Origin: Gloeophyllum trabeum ATCC 11539
Lineage: Eukaryota > Basidiomycota > Agaricomycetes > Gloeophyllales > Gloeophyllaceae
NCBI RefSeq assembly: GCF_000344685.1
Contig: NW_006920419.1
Coordinates: 593,169-657,168 of the forward strand
Direction of reading: 5' to 3'
DNA: 64,000 nt
Shown: positions 35,656-47,213 of the stretch, piece by piece
How the letters are laid out: each line of letters starts with the position of its first letter
Position numbering within the stretch: position 1 is the first letter of the stretch
The notes under the pieces: generated by a model
The model's input: only the letters and a program-made list of their open reading frames with translations
Databases searched by the model: none
Told to the model about the DNA's origin: nothing
Translations under genes and position numbers: made by a program

Positions 35656-37257
35656 AAATATTCGTGCATTTTGTGCATATTCTGGGAGGACTATACTTGT
35701 GCGTGCTTTGTTCTTGGGCTCACGGTGTGTGCCGATAGTGAAACTGTAAAGAGCCGAAATCTCGCTGCGTTTCCCGTTCGAGTGGGATGTATGGAGGGGC
35801 AAAAAGCCAGCACGGTGGACGATGCTAGTGAGACAGCACGCTTCGATGATTAAACATACCAGTGAAGTGGCTTCAGGTGTATATCCTATCCCGATGGTTA
35901 ATGTTACTCGACATTGCCGTCTTTCTTGCTGTTTTGAATGTCAAGAAAGAATTGAATTGCTCCGTATGTGGTTTCTATATGGCAAGATCTATCTTCTGAA
36001 TTCTTTCAGGGTGCTTTCAAAGCCGTTACGGTAGGATCTCTTCTCTCCAGAAGCGACGCGAGGCCATAACAAACACTGTCAGGCTTTAGGCAACATCGCA
36101 GTTGGCCTGGCGTCTTTGCTCTTGATGATCCGAGCGTAGGTTGTCAACCTGCCTCTTAACGCGTATACTGTTACCTACACCGTTATCCAGCGTTGCAATA
36201 AATGCGTCAAAGAAGAAATATATGATACCACTAGCAGTCGTATTAGGCGCCAACTGGGGAACCCTGCTTCATGGTACGTCCTTCTGACTTCGCATTTCTT
36301 AGCCCGTCTCAGCTCATTTTGACAGCGGTGTCTGTCGTACGTATCCATCTTGCAAGCTCTTTACGTCGTGATTATTAAGGCACTCGAAGGCGGATGCTGT
36401 CTGGGATCCTCAATCATCATCTTGTTCGCCGGTCGGAACATCCAGGTTCAAACCCAACGTCCTTACCAGCTTCGCCGCGGACTGCGTTTTCATGGGCGTT
36501 AGCTTCGTCTCCCTTCTCCGTAAGGAGGGACTGAGTCGGCTCTGGCGGATGTTGTATCGCGAGGTACGTTAGGCGATACGTCCATCATTTCAAACCGAAC
36601 CTGACAACATCTAGGGCCTGATTTGTATGGGCGTCGCGACCGTGGCGTACCTGGTTCCTTCGGTGTGTCATGGTGGCACTTCTGCTCATGTGTTGTCTTG
36701 CTGAGACGACTGCCCAGGTGTTCCTTCTTCTGAATCTAAATGGTATGTCCTTTGATCTATCGCAATTAGCAATATGCTCCTGTAGCTCATGCGTTGCGTT
36801 CAAGACATAATGAACTACGTGAGTGGCGACGTGTCTCCATCTGTCTGGGTACTTACTCGAGGCTACGGTTCAGATGTTCCAGCCGTTCGCTTGTAAGTTG
36901 GAAATCTTGGGGTATCACCGAAATACTAATAGGTCCTTTCTCGCACGCAGCGATAGTTATGTGCGCCGCCTTGTAATTTATCTTACAGAGTACCTCTAAC
37001 ACGTTTCGATTAGGGTCACCTGTTCTACCAGGATGTACAGAGAACTATCGGAGTTCTTGTCACCACAGGTGCTCCCGTACGTCATATTCCATCCCCGTCT
37101 GCGACGATCAAGGACATTGACACCATACAGCAATCCCGCTATCTCCACTCTGTCTACCCTCGAATTTTACAAACCGAGCTCGAGGGTGTTGCGCCCAGGA
37201 ATGGACAAATCCATGGCAGTTCGAGTCCAGATGGAAACCACAACCGCTACCGAGTAA
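35656..37257 (+). CDS. Basidiomycete multi-span membrane protein (DUF6533-like)
   Basis: Many short exons spell a family common in mushrooms. Early blocks are WEDYTSEISLRFPFEWDVW, ARWTMLVYILSRWLMLLDIA, VKKELNCSGAFKAVTALGNI and AVGLASLLLMIRA. Later ones are KKYMIPLAVVLGANWGTLL, NVLTSFAADCVFMGVSFVSL, LRKEGLSRLWRMLYREGL, GVATVAYLVPSVFLLLNLND and MNYMFQP. The C-terminus runs DVQRTIGVLV and then STLEFYKPSSRVLRPGMDKS, ending TATE-TAA at 37255-37257. The order (an N-terminal segment with a W/R-rich loop, then five to six more hydrophobic helices) fits a seven-span topology like the DUF6533 family, whose function is unknown. Introns are 45-60 bases with GT-AG ends. The start codon was not resolved; the first exon in frame begins at about 35656. 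Confidence 0.68.
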
Positions 37258-38515
37258 GTCTGCTCCGATACACCAGCTCTTTCTCCATTGCTCACTCCTT
37301 CCTCAGCAGAAGTACGTTTGGTACCACGGACTACACCCAGAGCGGTGATGATTCCTCGAGCTTGCATTTCGCTCGACCTTGACCGATCGGTCACCCTTTG
37401 TCATGGTTCTTTGATTTGTATGTGATGGTGTGCTTTTGCTTCTTTGTATTATATCAGGTAGCCAGTGATACACATGGATGATTTCGGCTTCTTTACAGCC
37501 CTCCTTAGTCGAGATGGCTGTGGAAGAAAGCAACTTACTTACGGATCCCGCGATCGCGTGTGACCAGTTCTGAATAGATGAACTCTAGATTTTCTTGACC
37601 ATTGGGGTAGCTATCCTGCTGTCAGTGCGACTTGGCCTCGACATGTTAGGTCTTGGTGGTTGCTTCAAGTATGCATAACCCTAACCCTGCCCGGGCCGCA
37701 TGGTCCGCTCTGGGATTCGGAAAGCGTTGATGCACGGTGAAAGTGACATCCTTCGTCATTCAAAAATAAAGCTTCACATGTCAGTGCGTACTATTGGACT
37801 GTGACCATGTGAACTGGATCCGAGCGGAGGACGACCCCTATAGCTTGATTCCTCCCTCTCCAAACGAGTCCGAGGGTAACATAAGCAACAACTACATATT
37901 TTTCAGACCACCCATAGGTACGTTACATTAGGCAGTTGGCGATACTTAAGGCGGTAGATGCTGTGCGCGCGGTCAGCAGTGTCGGAGCGGCAGGAGATTC
38001 GAGGTCGTGAATCAACGGTGGATACCGAGGAAGGACTCCTTGAGCCGAGGCTCGGCAAGGTCGCAAGCAGCAGCAGCCTTGCCAGATTCATCTTCATTGG
38101 AAATCAGGGTGTCTGTGGACTGCTTGCCATGTCTGAAGGCAAACTGGTCGCGAGAGCAGCACGGAAGGAGCGCAAACGCTGAGCTCCAGCTGAGCTGCTG
38201 CAATACCTGATTCGAATATGCGAAGGCCCGGGAAGGGTCGCAACCAACGAGCGTTCCCGCTAACGGGTAACTCTGACTGTACAGCGCCACTTCGATCCCG
38301 TGAAGAGCTACTGTTCTTCCTTCATCGGTGATACGACGCGTCGTCCATTTCTGAGGAAGAATGTAGGTCCGATCTGGCCGTAGACGAGGAGTATAAGGGT
38401 CGCTTCGATATGCGTACGCTAGAGATCTCAACCGTACCATTGGCGACACTGTGTACACGCTCACTAGTCTTTGTTTTCTTGGCTTGCGTTACGGGCCCCC
38501 TATCGCGTCTTCAGT
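37258..38515. other. Intergenic, weak minus-strand frames
   Basis: No confident gene. On the minus strand 38012-38440 is open for about 140 codons. It contains a patch, PYTPRLRPDRTY...QKWTT, vaguely like the first exon of SLD3 (PLYPHKLDLTY...LKWTT), with a shared GAAATGGACGACGC at DNA level. A short CCCTAACCC motif lies near 37678. The right end holds the GMC oxidoreductase promoter. Confidence 0.35.
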
Positions 38516-41500
38516 ATGCCCGCTAGATTGGATGAAGTTGTCGACAAGAGATTTGATTTTGTTATCGTCGGTGAGCTTCCGAACGGCGTTCAGTAGCGCT
38601 ACTTTGGTTAACGCCCCAAACAGGTGGAGGAGTATGTATTCGAACATGTTACTGGTATCCGAAGCTTATACGTGATAGACCGCTGGCCTTTGCTTAGCTG
38701 CACGTCTGACTGAGGATCCAAACATATCTGTTTGTGTTTTAGAAGCTGGTGCTGCCCACCTAAACGACCCTGATCTTAGTACGTTTCTTCCCGAAGTATA
38801 AACGTTTACGGCGTCTCGACGTACCCTCACCCAGTCCGGCCCGCATCATTTGGAACGCACTTCGGTCAGCCTCACTATGATTGGTGCTTCCGCACCGTAA
38901 GTGCGGCTACTTCTTCCCGTATCCACTGCTAAGACCGCTTGCTATTCATGTTAGACCGCACAGAAACACTGCAATGGGAATCAGTTTGTATGGCAACGGT
39001 GGGTTATCGTATCGTAGTTCCGTTAGCGTATGATCTCCTCATGCGAGTCGTTTCCAGAGGTAAAGGGCTCGGAGGAAGCTCAGGAATCAACTTCTTGTGT
39101 TGGAGTAAGCCTCCCAAGGAAGATGTTGACGGTGGGTCACCGTATGTTTCCCTTCGTAGTATATTTACCTTCACATCGATACGTAGACATTGAGAGATTA
39201 GGAAACCCCGGCTGGAATTGGAATAACTATCAGAAATATTCACATAGGACTGAGAAGTAAGTGTCCTTCTGTCGGATTCTTACTACGATGAAACAGGATA
39301 CTGACACCAGGATAGATTTGTGTACCCTACCGCAGAATTCCGAAAGAACCACAATCTAGAGCTCGATCACTGGGAAAGTGGACACGAAGGCTCACTTCTC
39401 ACAGCCTTCCCGGCGAAAATACCGAAGATAGAACTCGAAGTACAGCAAGTAAGTCTTACCACAGGCGTCTTCGTCGTATATCCTGACTGGCGTTGACACT
39501 CATCGCAGTCTCTCCTCAACTTAGGCTTGAGTGTCGCCCATAACCCTGTACGGCTGCATTGACGTCTATTGAGATACACGACGCTAATGTTACTTTAACG
39601 ATGTCTAGCTTGGAGGCGACGTACGTTCCACACCTTTAGGTATCATTTTACGGATTACTAAGTTGACTTGGATATGGTGCAACAGCCCTGTGGCATATTC
39701 TTCGGCCCTAACACAGTGGATCCAAAGACCCACACGAGAAGTTACTCCACAACTGTCCGCATTCGCATCACCACTTCATTGCGTCTCCGACTGACAGTCC
39801 CTTCACATAGGCGTTTTATCTGCCCAACATCCATCGCACTAATCTCACTGTTCTGGTCCACGCGCATTGTCACAGGATCATAACAGACTCAATGACGCAG
39901 GGTGTTTTGGCAAAAGCCACTGGAGTGGAATTTGAATGCGAAGGACGGGCGTGCGTTGTCCATGCTGTGAGGGAGGTGGTGTTGTGCGCAGGGTACGAGA
40001 CTATGTTTGGGCTGAGTAGAGCCTGTCTGATATAACGCTCTGTACTAGAGCGCTTAAATCCCCTCAGATCCTGGAACTCTCGGGAATCGGGCAACGCGAG
40101 GTATTGGAGAAGATAGGTATGAGCACGGTCGTAGAACTGCCCAGCGTGGGCGAGAATGTGCAAGAACATGTTTTCACTGGGATTGTCTATGGTACGCCAA
40201 CGGTTCATCTCGGGGAGAGCTGTCAAATGTGACTCCGTGTAGAATTGAAGGACGATGCGGCATTCGAGACTTTGGATATCCTAAGAGACCCGAAGGTTGT
40301 CGCGGAACACATCGAACTCCAGTGAGTAATGCTTCAATCTTGGCACAACGGTGCTGATTGACTGTCAGTGCGGTCGGGGAGGGCGTGTATACCCTCGGTA
40401 TAGTGGGATTTGCGTTCGCGCCGTTGTCCACTCTCTCCCCCTCTACTGCTGAGCACGTCTATTCTGCAATGAAGTCGAAAGTCGAGCGGGAGACGGCTCG
40501 ATATGACAAGCCTGGAATGAAGGAGATGATCGATATACAGGTTCGTCTGGATCTCAGGGTTGGGGGTAAATTCTCACTCGCTCATTATAGCTGGGAAGGT
40601 TGGACAGGGGTGCTCCCTGTTGCGAAATTATCACATACCCTGGATTCTTAGGGTTTCCAGGTACGTGACTCTTTCTGTCCAGGTCTAAGACGGCTCTTAT
40701 GGTCGTAAAGCTCCTCCGAAGCCTGGGAAAAAGTATATCTCGATTCTGGTGGCTACGAATCATAACTTTTCCAGGGGAACAATAGTGCGTGTCTTAACAG
40801 GTAACTATGGTGAGCTGTCTGATTATGGTATCAGCATTGCACGTCGCCAGACCCGAAGGAAGATCCGGCCTTTGACCCTCACTATTTCGAAGAAGAAATC
40901 GGTTGGTGGAATATACCCTATGATCAAATTGCGAAGCAGCTGAAGGATAGTAACCTTAGATCTTCAGACCTTTGTCGACACCGTCAAGTTCGTGCGGACG
41001 AAGCTGAGCAAGACGGCTCCGTTCTGCGACATGATTGGTATTTGTTCGCTCGATTTCTCCTGCTGCTGATTATCAACTGTATAATTGTCTTAGTTGAAGA
41101 ACTGAATCCCGGACCTGAGGTCCAGACAGACGAGGACATCGGAAGTACATAGCTTCCCCCCGATATATTTGCGAGACCTGACCACTACATCGATCGTTCT
41201 GTAGACTGGCTGAAGAAGTTTATGATGACGACGTTCCGTCTGTAATTTCTGTTTGTTTCACCTAGTGACAGGACTGAATATTAATCTATAGACACGGTCG
41301 GGTCGTGCTCCATGCTTCCGAAGGATAAAGGCGGAGTGGTAGGTCCTGATTTAAAGGTGAGCCAAGAAGGGTATTCTTCGACACGAAATAGACGATTTAC
41401 TCTGCGAGATAGGTATATGGAACGGAGAACATTAGAGTTGTCGATCTTTCCGTTGTTCCCCTGCATATTGCGGCGCATACTCAAGGTAAGAGAACGTTTC

Positions 41501-41654
41501 CCTGCTAAGTTGGCGGGCAGGCTGGTGCTGAGTTTACTCGCAGCTACTGCGTACGCTATAGCTGAACAAGGTTCGTCGCCCTCAATCCGCTTTATCTTTC
41601 GCATTCACACTCTTTTCCTTAGCCTCGGATATATTGAAGCAAAGCTACGCTTGA
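38516..41654 (+). CDS. GMC-family FAD oxidoreductase (aryl-alcohol oxidase/choline dehydrogenase-like)
   Basis: From ATG 38516 (MPARLDEVVDKRFDFVIVG) an intron joins to GGGTAGLCLAARLTEDPN, giving the FAD-binding GxGxxG strand, then CVLEAGA. Next are HYDWCFRT, QFVWQRGKGLGGSSGINF (second FAD motif), PGWNWNNYQKY, VREVVLCAGALKSPQILELS and GIGQREVLEKIG (GMC signature 2), and VGENVQEH. The C-terminal catalytic part reads FHTVGSCSMLPKDKGGVV, VYGTENIRVVDLSVVPLHIA and AHTQATAYAIAEQ, keeping both active-site His positions. It ends QSYA-TGA. Many introns were removed. Such flavoenzymes oxidise alcohols and make hydrogen peroxide, often in wood decay. There is no signal peptide, so an intracellular place is likely. 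The substrate is not predictable. Confidence 0.87.
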
Positions 41655-41968
41655 TGTACCTCCGAATCTCGGGAGGACGCCGTTGATTGTTGTTGTGGAA
41701 GTCAGACTGTGAAATTCTAGGAAACATCATAATTGTTTAGAATATAGTTGAAGTCAGGACGTATCTGGCCGACATATGCATAATGTTGTCGAGGTCTACT
41801 CAGACTAGTATCTAAGTATGACCGCTGAGATTGTCCCCCGCGACCTGCCCTACAGCTATTTATGGTCACGTGATCAGCCATTTGTTATGCGTTTCCGGTT
41901 TTCCGAAATGCTTGCGGTTCCAGCCGTCACGGTCCTGCTTCAAGTGTCTTCTGAATTGGTTGGCAGCA

Positions 41969-43193
41969 ATGCCTCTGCGCTCTTCATGTCTGAATCTGTC
42001 TAAACGCGCGCTGGAGAAGGTGCCGTGCGGCTCACCTTTGGCACCCGGGCGAACTGCGCTAGGTCAGACGATCCGTTCGTTCCATGTCACCGCCGTGTAT
42101 TGACTATCAATGCAGTATGGAGACGGTACAACCACGAGCATGCAGCGCAGGGCGAAAAGGAGTGGACGTCAAAGCGGTCATCAACGGTCGGTAGGACGCA
42201 AAGGTTGAACCGGAAAGCAACGCGATCACAGCGCGACTCCTCTGACTCTGCAACCGAAACCGGCCATCCGACAAGTCATCTCACTGCGCATGTCAATGAA
42301 TTGTTTCAGCCTCTTGAGTTTCCTGATGAACTCGCGAGGCGAATGCTGACGCATGCGACCCATAAAGATGGCAAGCATGGGCATAATGCCCGTCTGGCTT
42401 TCATGGGTGCGATGCTACCTTCACTTTCACTGCTTCTTGTATTAACCTCAAATATCTGTAGGTCGCCGCGCTATGGAGGCGTATCTCCTTCTCTTCCTGC
42501 ACTCCGTCCCTCCCACTGTCCGAACACCCTCGCTTGACTTTGACCTGGTCGCTGCCCGGACACTAAATACCTATCTTCTTGGCGAGCATGTCGCCTCCCA
42601 GTGGTCCCTGGGGCGTGTCATGCGATGGGTGCCGAATCTCCCCGGGGCCTCGAAACGATTAGAGTTCGGCGAGGACCGGTCAAAAGAGCAGGAGGAGCTC
42701 AGACGGCGGTTAGCGATGACGGGGGGAGAGGGTAAGGCGGAGCTACTGAGAAGTGTCGGGTTGTTTAAGGTTGCTGGTCTGACCGTGGAGGCCATAGCGG
42801 GCGGAATATATCATCAGTTTGTGCGTCTCTTGCTTCATTTCTCAAACGTGCGGAGGTTTCATGAAGTTGCGTGCTGAACTATTGTTCTGGAAGGGTGGTA
42901 CTGTGGCACACAGGATATTCCACACCCGCATACTGCCTCACCTTTTGCTGCCGGGTACCGTAGAAGGGCTTCATGACTCGCTTCATGACTACGCGCTGGA
43001 AGTATCCGACAGACTGAGCGGTCGGCCTGTCTCCTCAAAGCCTGAACCCCAGGGTGAGCCAGAGACGGCTGACGCTCCCGCTGCCTCCCATGTGGAGGTG
43101 GAGATCCCCATCTCCAGAAAAGTAGAATTCGTCGCTTCCAGTATGCCCTTCCGGGACAGCAGGAAGAGGGAGCGGGTAGACAGGTTAATGTGA
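41969..43193 (+). CDS. MRPL3: Mitochondrial large-subunit ribosomal protein mL44 (MRPL3)
   Basis: The N-terminus (MPLRSSCLNLSKRALEKV to RSFHVTA) has the basic, hydroxylated look of a mitochondrial targeting peptide. The mature part has an RNase III-like fold kept in mL44: ELARRMLTHATHKDGKHGHN, ARLAFMGRRAMEAYLLLFLH, ARTLNTYLLGEHVASQWSLG, RVMRWVPN, GLFKVAGLTVEAIAGGIYHQ, FGGTVAHRIFHTRILPHLLL and PGTVEGLHDSLHDYALEVSD. It is a structural protein of the mitochondrial ribosome; the RNase III catalytic acids are not evident. Four exons splice in frame: VTA/GEKEW, FMG/RRAM and YHQF/GGTV are all phase-consistent. The end is DRLM-TGA at 43191. The length, about 330 residues, suits fungal members. Confidence 0.88.
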
Positions 43194-44074
43194 GTAGGCT
43201 CTTTTCACTGTATCCTACTGGTGAAGTCGTGCTTAGGCTTGTCCCAGTCTATAGAGCTTTATAATACAGGTCACTTTGCGGTGGCAGTTACTACCCTGGA
43301 TTGGCCAACATGGATACATACTGCTTGAGTCCCCGAATTAGAGCGGGATGGCAGGCAACTATTACTGACATAGTCCATGCTCTTTGCAAGCTCGGCTTCA
43401 ATCGGATAATAGTGACCCCCCGAGCGCGGGGACGACGCAGCTCCTCTCAAGCTATGAGTGGTACGGCTTTCTTCACTCCTGTCACATCACACTGCAGACA
43501 TTTCATCTCATCGAGAGTCGCCTCTTGCTCTTCTCTCCATCAGCGATTGAAAGGTGAGCACCTCCCCCCTTGCCTCTATTCATGCCTCTTTTACAGGAGT
43601 TTGCTGTGCCCCGAAACAACAGTCGATGGATTATATGCGGGTCCTCGTTGCTCTTATAGATCAACCACGGATGTTCTTCCGACTTTTTCCCCCACAACGA
43701 CCGACTTCCAGTTTTTTCTCACTAACCTGGAGCCGGTGTCATCGCTTGTTTTATCAAAGTGCTCCCTTAGCCACTGCTTGCGGATGCTCGGAAGAGACAC
43801 GTGTAGTGAATCCACATCGACAGCGAATCAAGTCTCGGAAGATCCACAGCCATCTTTCCACCACAGTCGCTGTAGTCGTCCGTACTCTCCTACATTAAAG
43901 CTTCAAGTAAGTCCGATATAATATTCTACTAGAACGTTCAGAATAAGTTTTCCTGTGTGCGGGACATCGCGCGGGTCCTGGGCCTTCAGACTCGTGGTCA
44001 CGCCTTCTGAAGTATTTTTGGCTAAATAGCCGATGTTAAAACGAAGATGCACAAGTTCGGAACGGAGGCCCTCC
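43194..44074. other. Intergenic, nothing recognised
   Basis: About 880 bases between the mL44 gene and the second carboxylesterase. There is an open + strand frame from 43301 to 43921 but it has no family motif and is rich in Ser and Cys. Probably untranslated and promoter sequence. Confidence 0.4.
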
Positions 44075-45785
44075 ATGATGCTCTCCCAACTCTTTCTCCC
44101 AGTGCTTGCAGTCGCAGCGGTCAGTCCCATCGTCGATGTCGACTACGCCAAGTACCTTGGCACGGCGCGTGCTGGAGGAGTGACGGATTGGCTTGGAATT
44201 AGGTATGCAGCGCCACCCATAGGAGAATTACGCTTTGCCGCTCCGCAGGATCCCCTACCGGAGGAAGGTATCCAAATGGCAGATCAGGTATGCAACTGGC
44301 TTGACTATACACCGTTGCGTTTTCTTGCTTATCCCTCCCACATCAGCACGGCTTGATTTGTCTAAGCACTCCCGGAGATCCAAATAGTACGACCACCTCG
44401 GAAGACTGCCTGTTCCTGGACGTATACGCCCCTTCTGCCGCTAATACCTCATCGAAGCTACCAGTGTACTTCTTCATTCAAGGGGGTGGCTTTGCAACCA
44501 ACTCCAACCCGAACTACAATGGTACGGGGCTGATAGAAGCCTCTGACATGAATATCGTGGTCGTAAACTTCAATTATCGTGTCGGCTCCTTCGGTTTCCT
44601 CGCAAGTCAGGAGGTTGCTACGCAGGCTAGTCTGAACAATGGTTTGAAAGATCAAAGGAAAGCGATGCAGTGGGTTCAGAAGTATATTAGGCGGGTAGGT
44701 ACGTTTTCTATATGGGTGCGGCCAAACTTGACACTGCTATTTAGTTTGGCGGAGATCCAGATCATGTCGTTGTGGGGGGCGACAGCGCTGGAGGCGCCTC
44801 TATAACCTATCACTTGACGGCACATGGTGGGCGCGACGACGGCCTGTTCCATGCAGTCGCTTCCGAGTCCCAAACGTTCGCCACCCTGTTCACGGCGGAA
44901 CAAAGCCAGTGGGAATATGACAACCTGGTTATACGAGCGGGGTGTACAGGCGCCTCGGACACCCTTGCTTGCCTCAGGAGTTTAACTACCGCCGAATTCC
45001 AGGTGGTAAATATACAAACCGCTTATCCAGGGGCTCAGTACGCTGCATTATACATGTATGGCCCGACCCTCGACGGAGATCTCATCCCCGACTACACATA
45101 CCACCTGTTCGAACAGGGGAAGTTCATAAGAGTCCCATCCATTTTCGGCGACGTCACGAACGAAGGCACTATTTTCGTATACAATACGACGAATACGATT
45201 GGTGATTCGGATTCCTTCATACAAGCCCAATTTCCCTCCATAACGCTGGAGCAGCTGGCAACAATCAACTCGATGTACCCTGTTACAAACGATAGCTTTC
45301 CCGCGACACCCACCGCTGGCAAGTACTGGCGTCAAGGCAGCAACGCATATGGCGAAATCCGCTATATCTGCCCGGGTATCTACATTTCGGGCGCCCTCGT
45401 GCAAGCTGGTGTCACGGAGAGCTGGAACTACCACTACGATGTTGAGGACCCGGAGCAAGTTGCCGAGGGACTCGGAGTGCCGCACACCGTCGAGATCAAT
45501 GCCATCTGGGGACCGCAGTATGTCAGCGGTCAGGCACCAGTATCGTACTTTACTACGAATGCAGGCGTGGTCCCGGTCATGCAAGGTTACTGGACGAGTT
45601 TTATTCGGACGTTCAACCCAAATACGTATCGGTACAGTGGGTCAGCGGAATGGGGTACATGGGCCAAGCAGGGGTACCAGCGGGTGCTCATCCAGGGAAA
45701 TGGCACTGCAATGGAGACGGTGCAGGCGGACCAGCAGGCGCGATGTGCATATCTGTCGAGTATCGGTTTGCAACTAAGGCAGTGA
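44075..45785 (+). CDS. Secreted type-B carboxylesterase/lipase, second gene
   Basis: Starts MMLSQLFLPVLAVAAVSP, a signal peptide (an upstream ATG at 44033 would bury it, so 44075 was chosen). Family blocks: GIRYAAPPIGELRFAAPQ, SEDCLFLDVYAP, PVYFFIQGGGF (oxyanion hole), VVVNFNYRVGSFGFLAS, NNGLKDQRKAMQWVQKYI, then the elbow VVVGGDSAGGASITYHL with the catalytic Ser. A 337-codon last exon carries VPSIFGDVTNEGTIF with the acid-containing loop, a His in GVPHTVEINAIWG and the end block MQGYWTSFIRTFNPNTY. It needs only two introns, compared with about seven in the 2-kb gene, so these are distant paralogs and not a recent duplicate. It is likely extracellular, and the substrate is unknown. Confidence 0.9.
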
Positions 45786-47213
45786 TGGCTGCGTCACGGC
45801 CAGACACTTGACGATACAAATCTAATCTCAGTGGTATGCTCATCCTGGACTGCAGGTATCCTAGTGGAAGCTTCACCCTACTCGCCCATTACATGTCGAT
45901 AGTGGTAGGCTTTCTACGGCCTGAGTTTCGTGATCTCCAGCAGTATGCTGACTCGCTCGTGTATCAAATGGACGCCACCATTTTGAGCGTTCGTCATCAG
46001 GCCTCGAGCTCTCTCGGTCGTTCTGTGCTGAGTCACGCTGCCATCAAGGATACATGGTGGCGATGAACTGTCTGCATATGATTTAGATATCAATCCTATG
46101 CAACCCCATAGGGCTGCTCAATTCTCAACTGGCTCCCGTCGTTCAAGCCGTCGTTCGTTCAATCGCGCGATGGCTGATGATTCGAGACCACGTCCATGTG
46201 ATTTGTCTCTCCCAGCTTGCCACCGGCGTGGCTCGGCCATCTCTTCTTTCTCATTATTTTTAGCACGACGGATTGAACGAACGAACGAACGACGGGAGGT
46301 AGTTAAGAATTGAGCAGCCCTCATGACCAGGTTTCCTCCAAAGACTATGAAGTGGCGCTGGGATTCGGTACCGGTTTGTACAACCTTTCCGTGCGGGAGT
46401 TATCTGGCTACCCAAGGGAAGTTCTATGACTATTTTGAAACTCCAGGAGTGGCGGACCGTTGCTGACATCCGCCAGCTGTCTTGCCAGTGAGTTGTTGAC
46501 TTCCGTTGGTCTAGTTCGTACTCAAGTGTCCTACACAGAAATCAACTTCAACTAGATGGTTCTTCTTCGGGACTCACACCAGCACTCCAATGCACGATCG
46601 TACCATCAAGCAAAATGCTATAGCTAGAACTGGGCACACGCACTTCAGACGGCGATCACGCTCACTATTCATGGTCACTCTTCTGACTGTTCCCGAACTT
46701 GGGCGCGGATGGGGGTGCGTCATCCGATATTGCAAAGCTGTGCCATCTGTCGATTCTCATAAGAAGCATTCATCATGATTTTAGTTGACTTCATTGAAAC
46801 GAGCTGTTGATAGTACATGCCCTTGGTTCACATCGGCAGAAGTATCTGCAAGAGCTTCTGTAGTAGGCTCTCAACGTGAAGGTAGCGCTGGCGAACAATG
46901 CATGGACAGCCGTCAGGGAGAAGTACCAAGCTCGATCACCGGCCCTCGTTCTCCCGGACCCGGGGTCTACGAGTCCCATGCGCGTCGGAGACAATATGCA
47001 GAAGTCGTCGTGATAGATCTGTGGAACATCTACTTTATTTAACATCTCTTAATGATAAAGGTCTTCCACTTCTTAACTGATTACGCCTCGTCATTATATA
47101 GATGCGGTGGCTTCAGTCAATACCCTTCATCGGGACTACGTATCCCTACCAGGTCAGCCGCTCCCCCGCCCTCCCCCCTCCGAGGTACCTCAGTTGTTTT
47201 GCTACGTGTAGCT
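45786..47213. other. Intergenic with a foldback element
   Basis: Roughly 1.4 kb without a recognised gene. The 210-base inverted repeat at 46111-46320 is described separately. The right side should hold the promoter of the multi-span gene. Confidence 0.4.
46111..46320. repeat. Foldback (long inverted repeat) element
   Basis: The left arm begins GGGCTGCTCAATTCTCAACT at 46111. The right arm, read on the minus strand from 46320, begins GGGCTGCTCAATTCTTAACT. Pairing continues through CTCCCGTCGTTC and runs of CGTTCGTTCAATC, so each arm is about 55 bases around a loop near 100 bases. Size and structure fit a MITE or foldback DNA element, or a hairpin RNA. Its ends differ from the 10.2-kb family, so it is another family. 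No clear target duplication was found. Confidence 0.7.
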
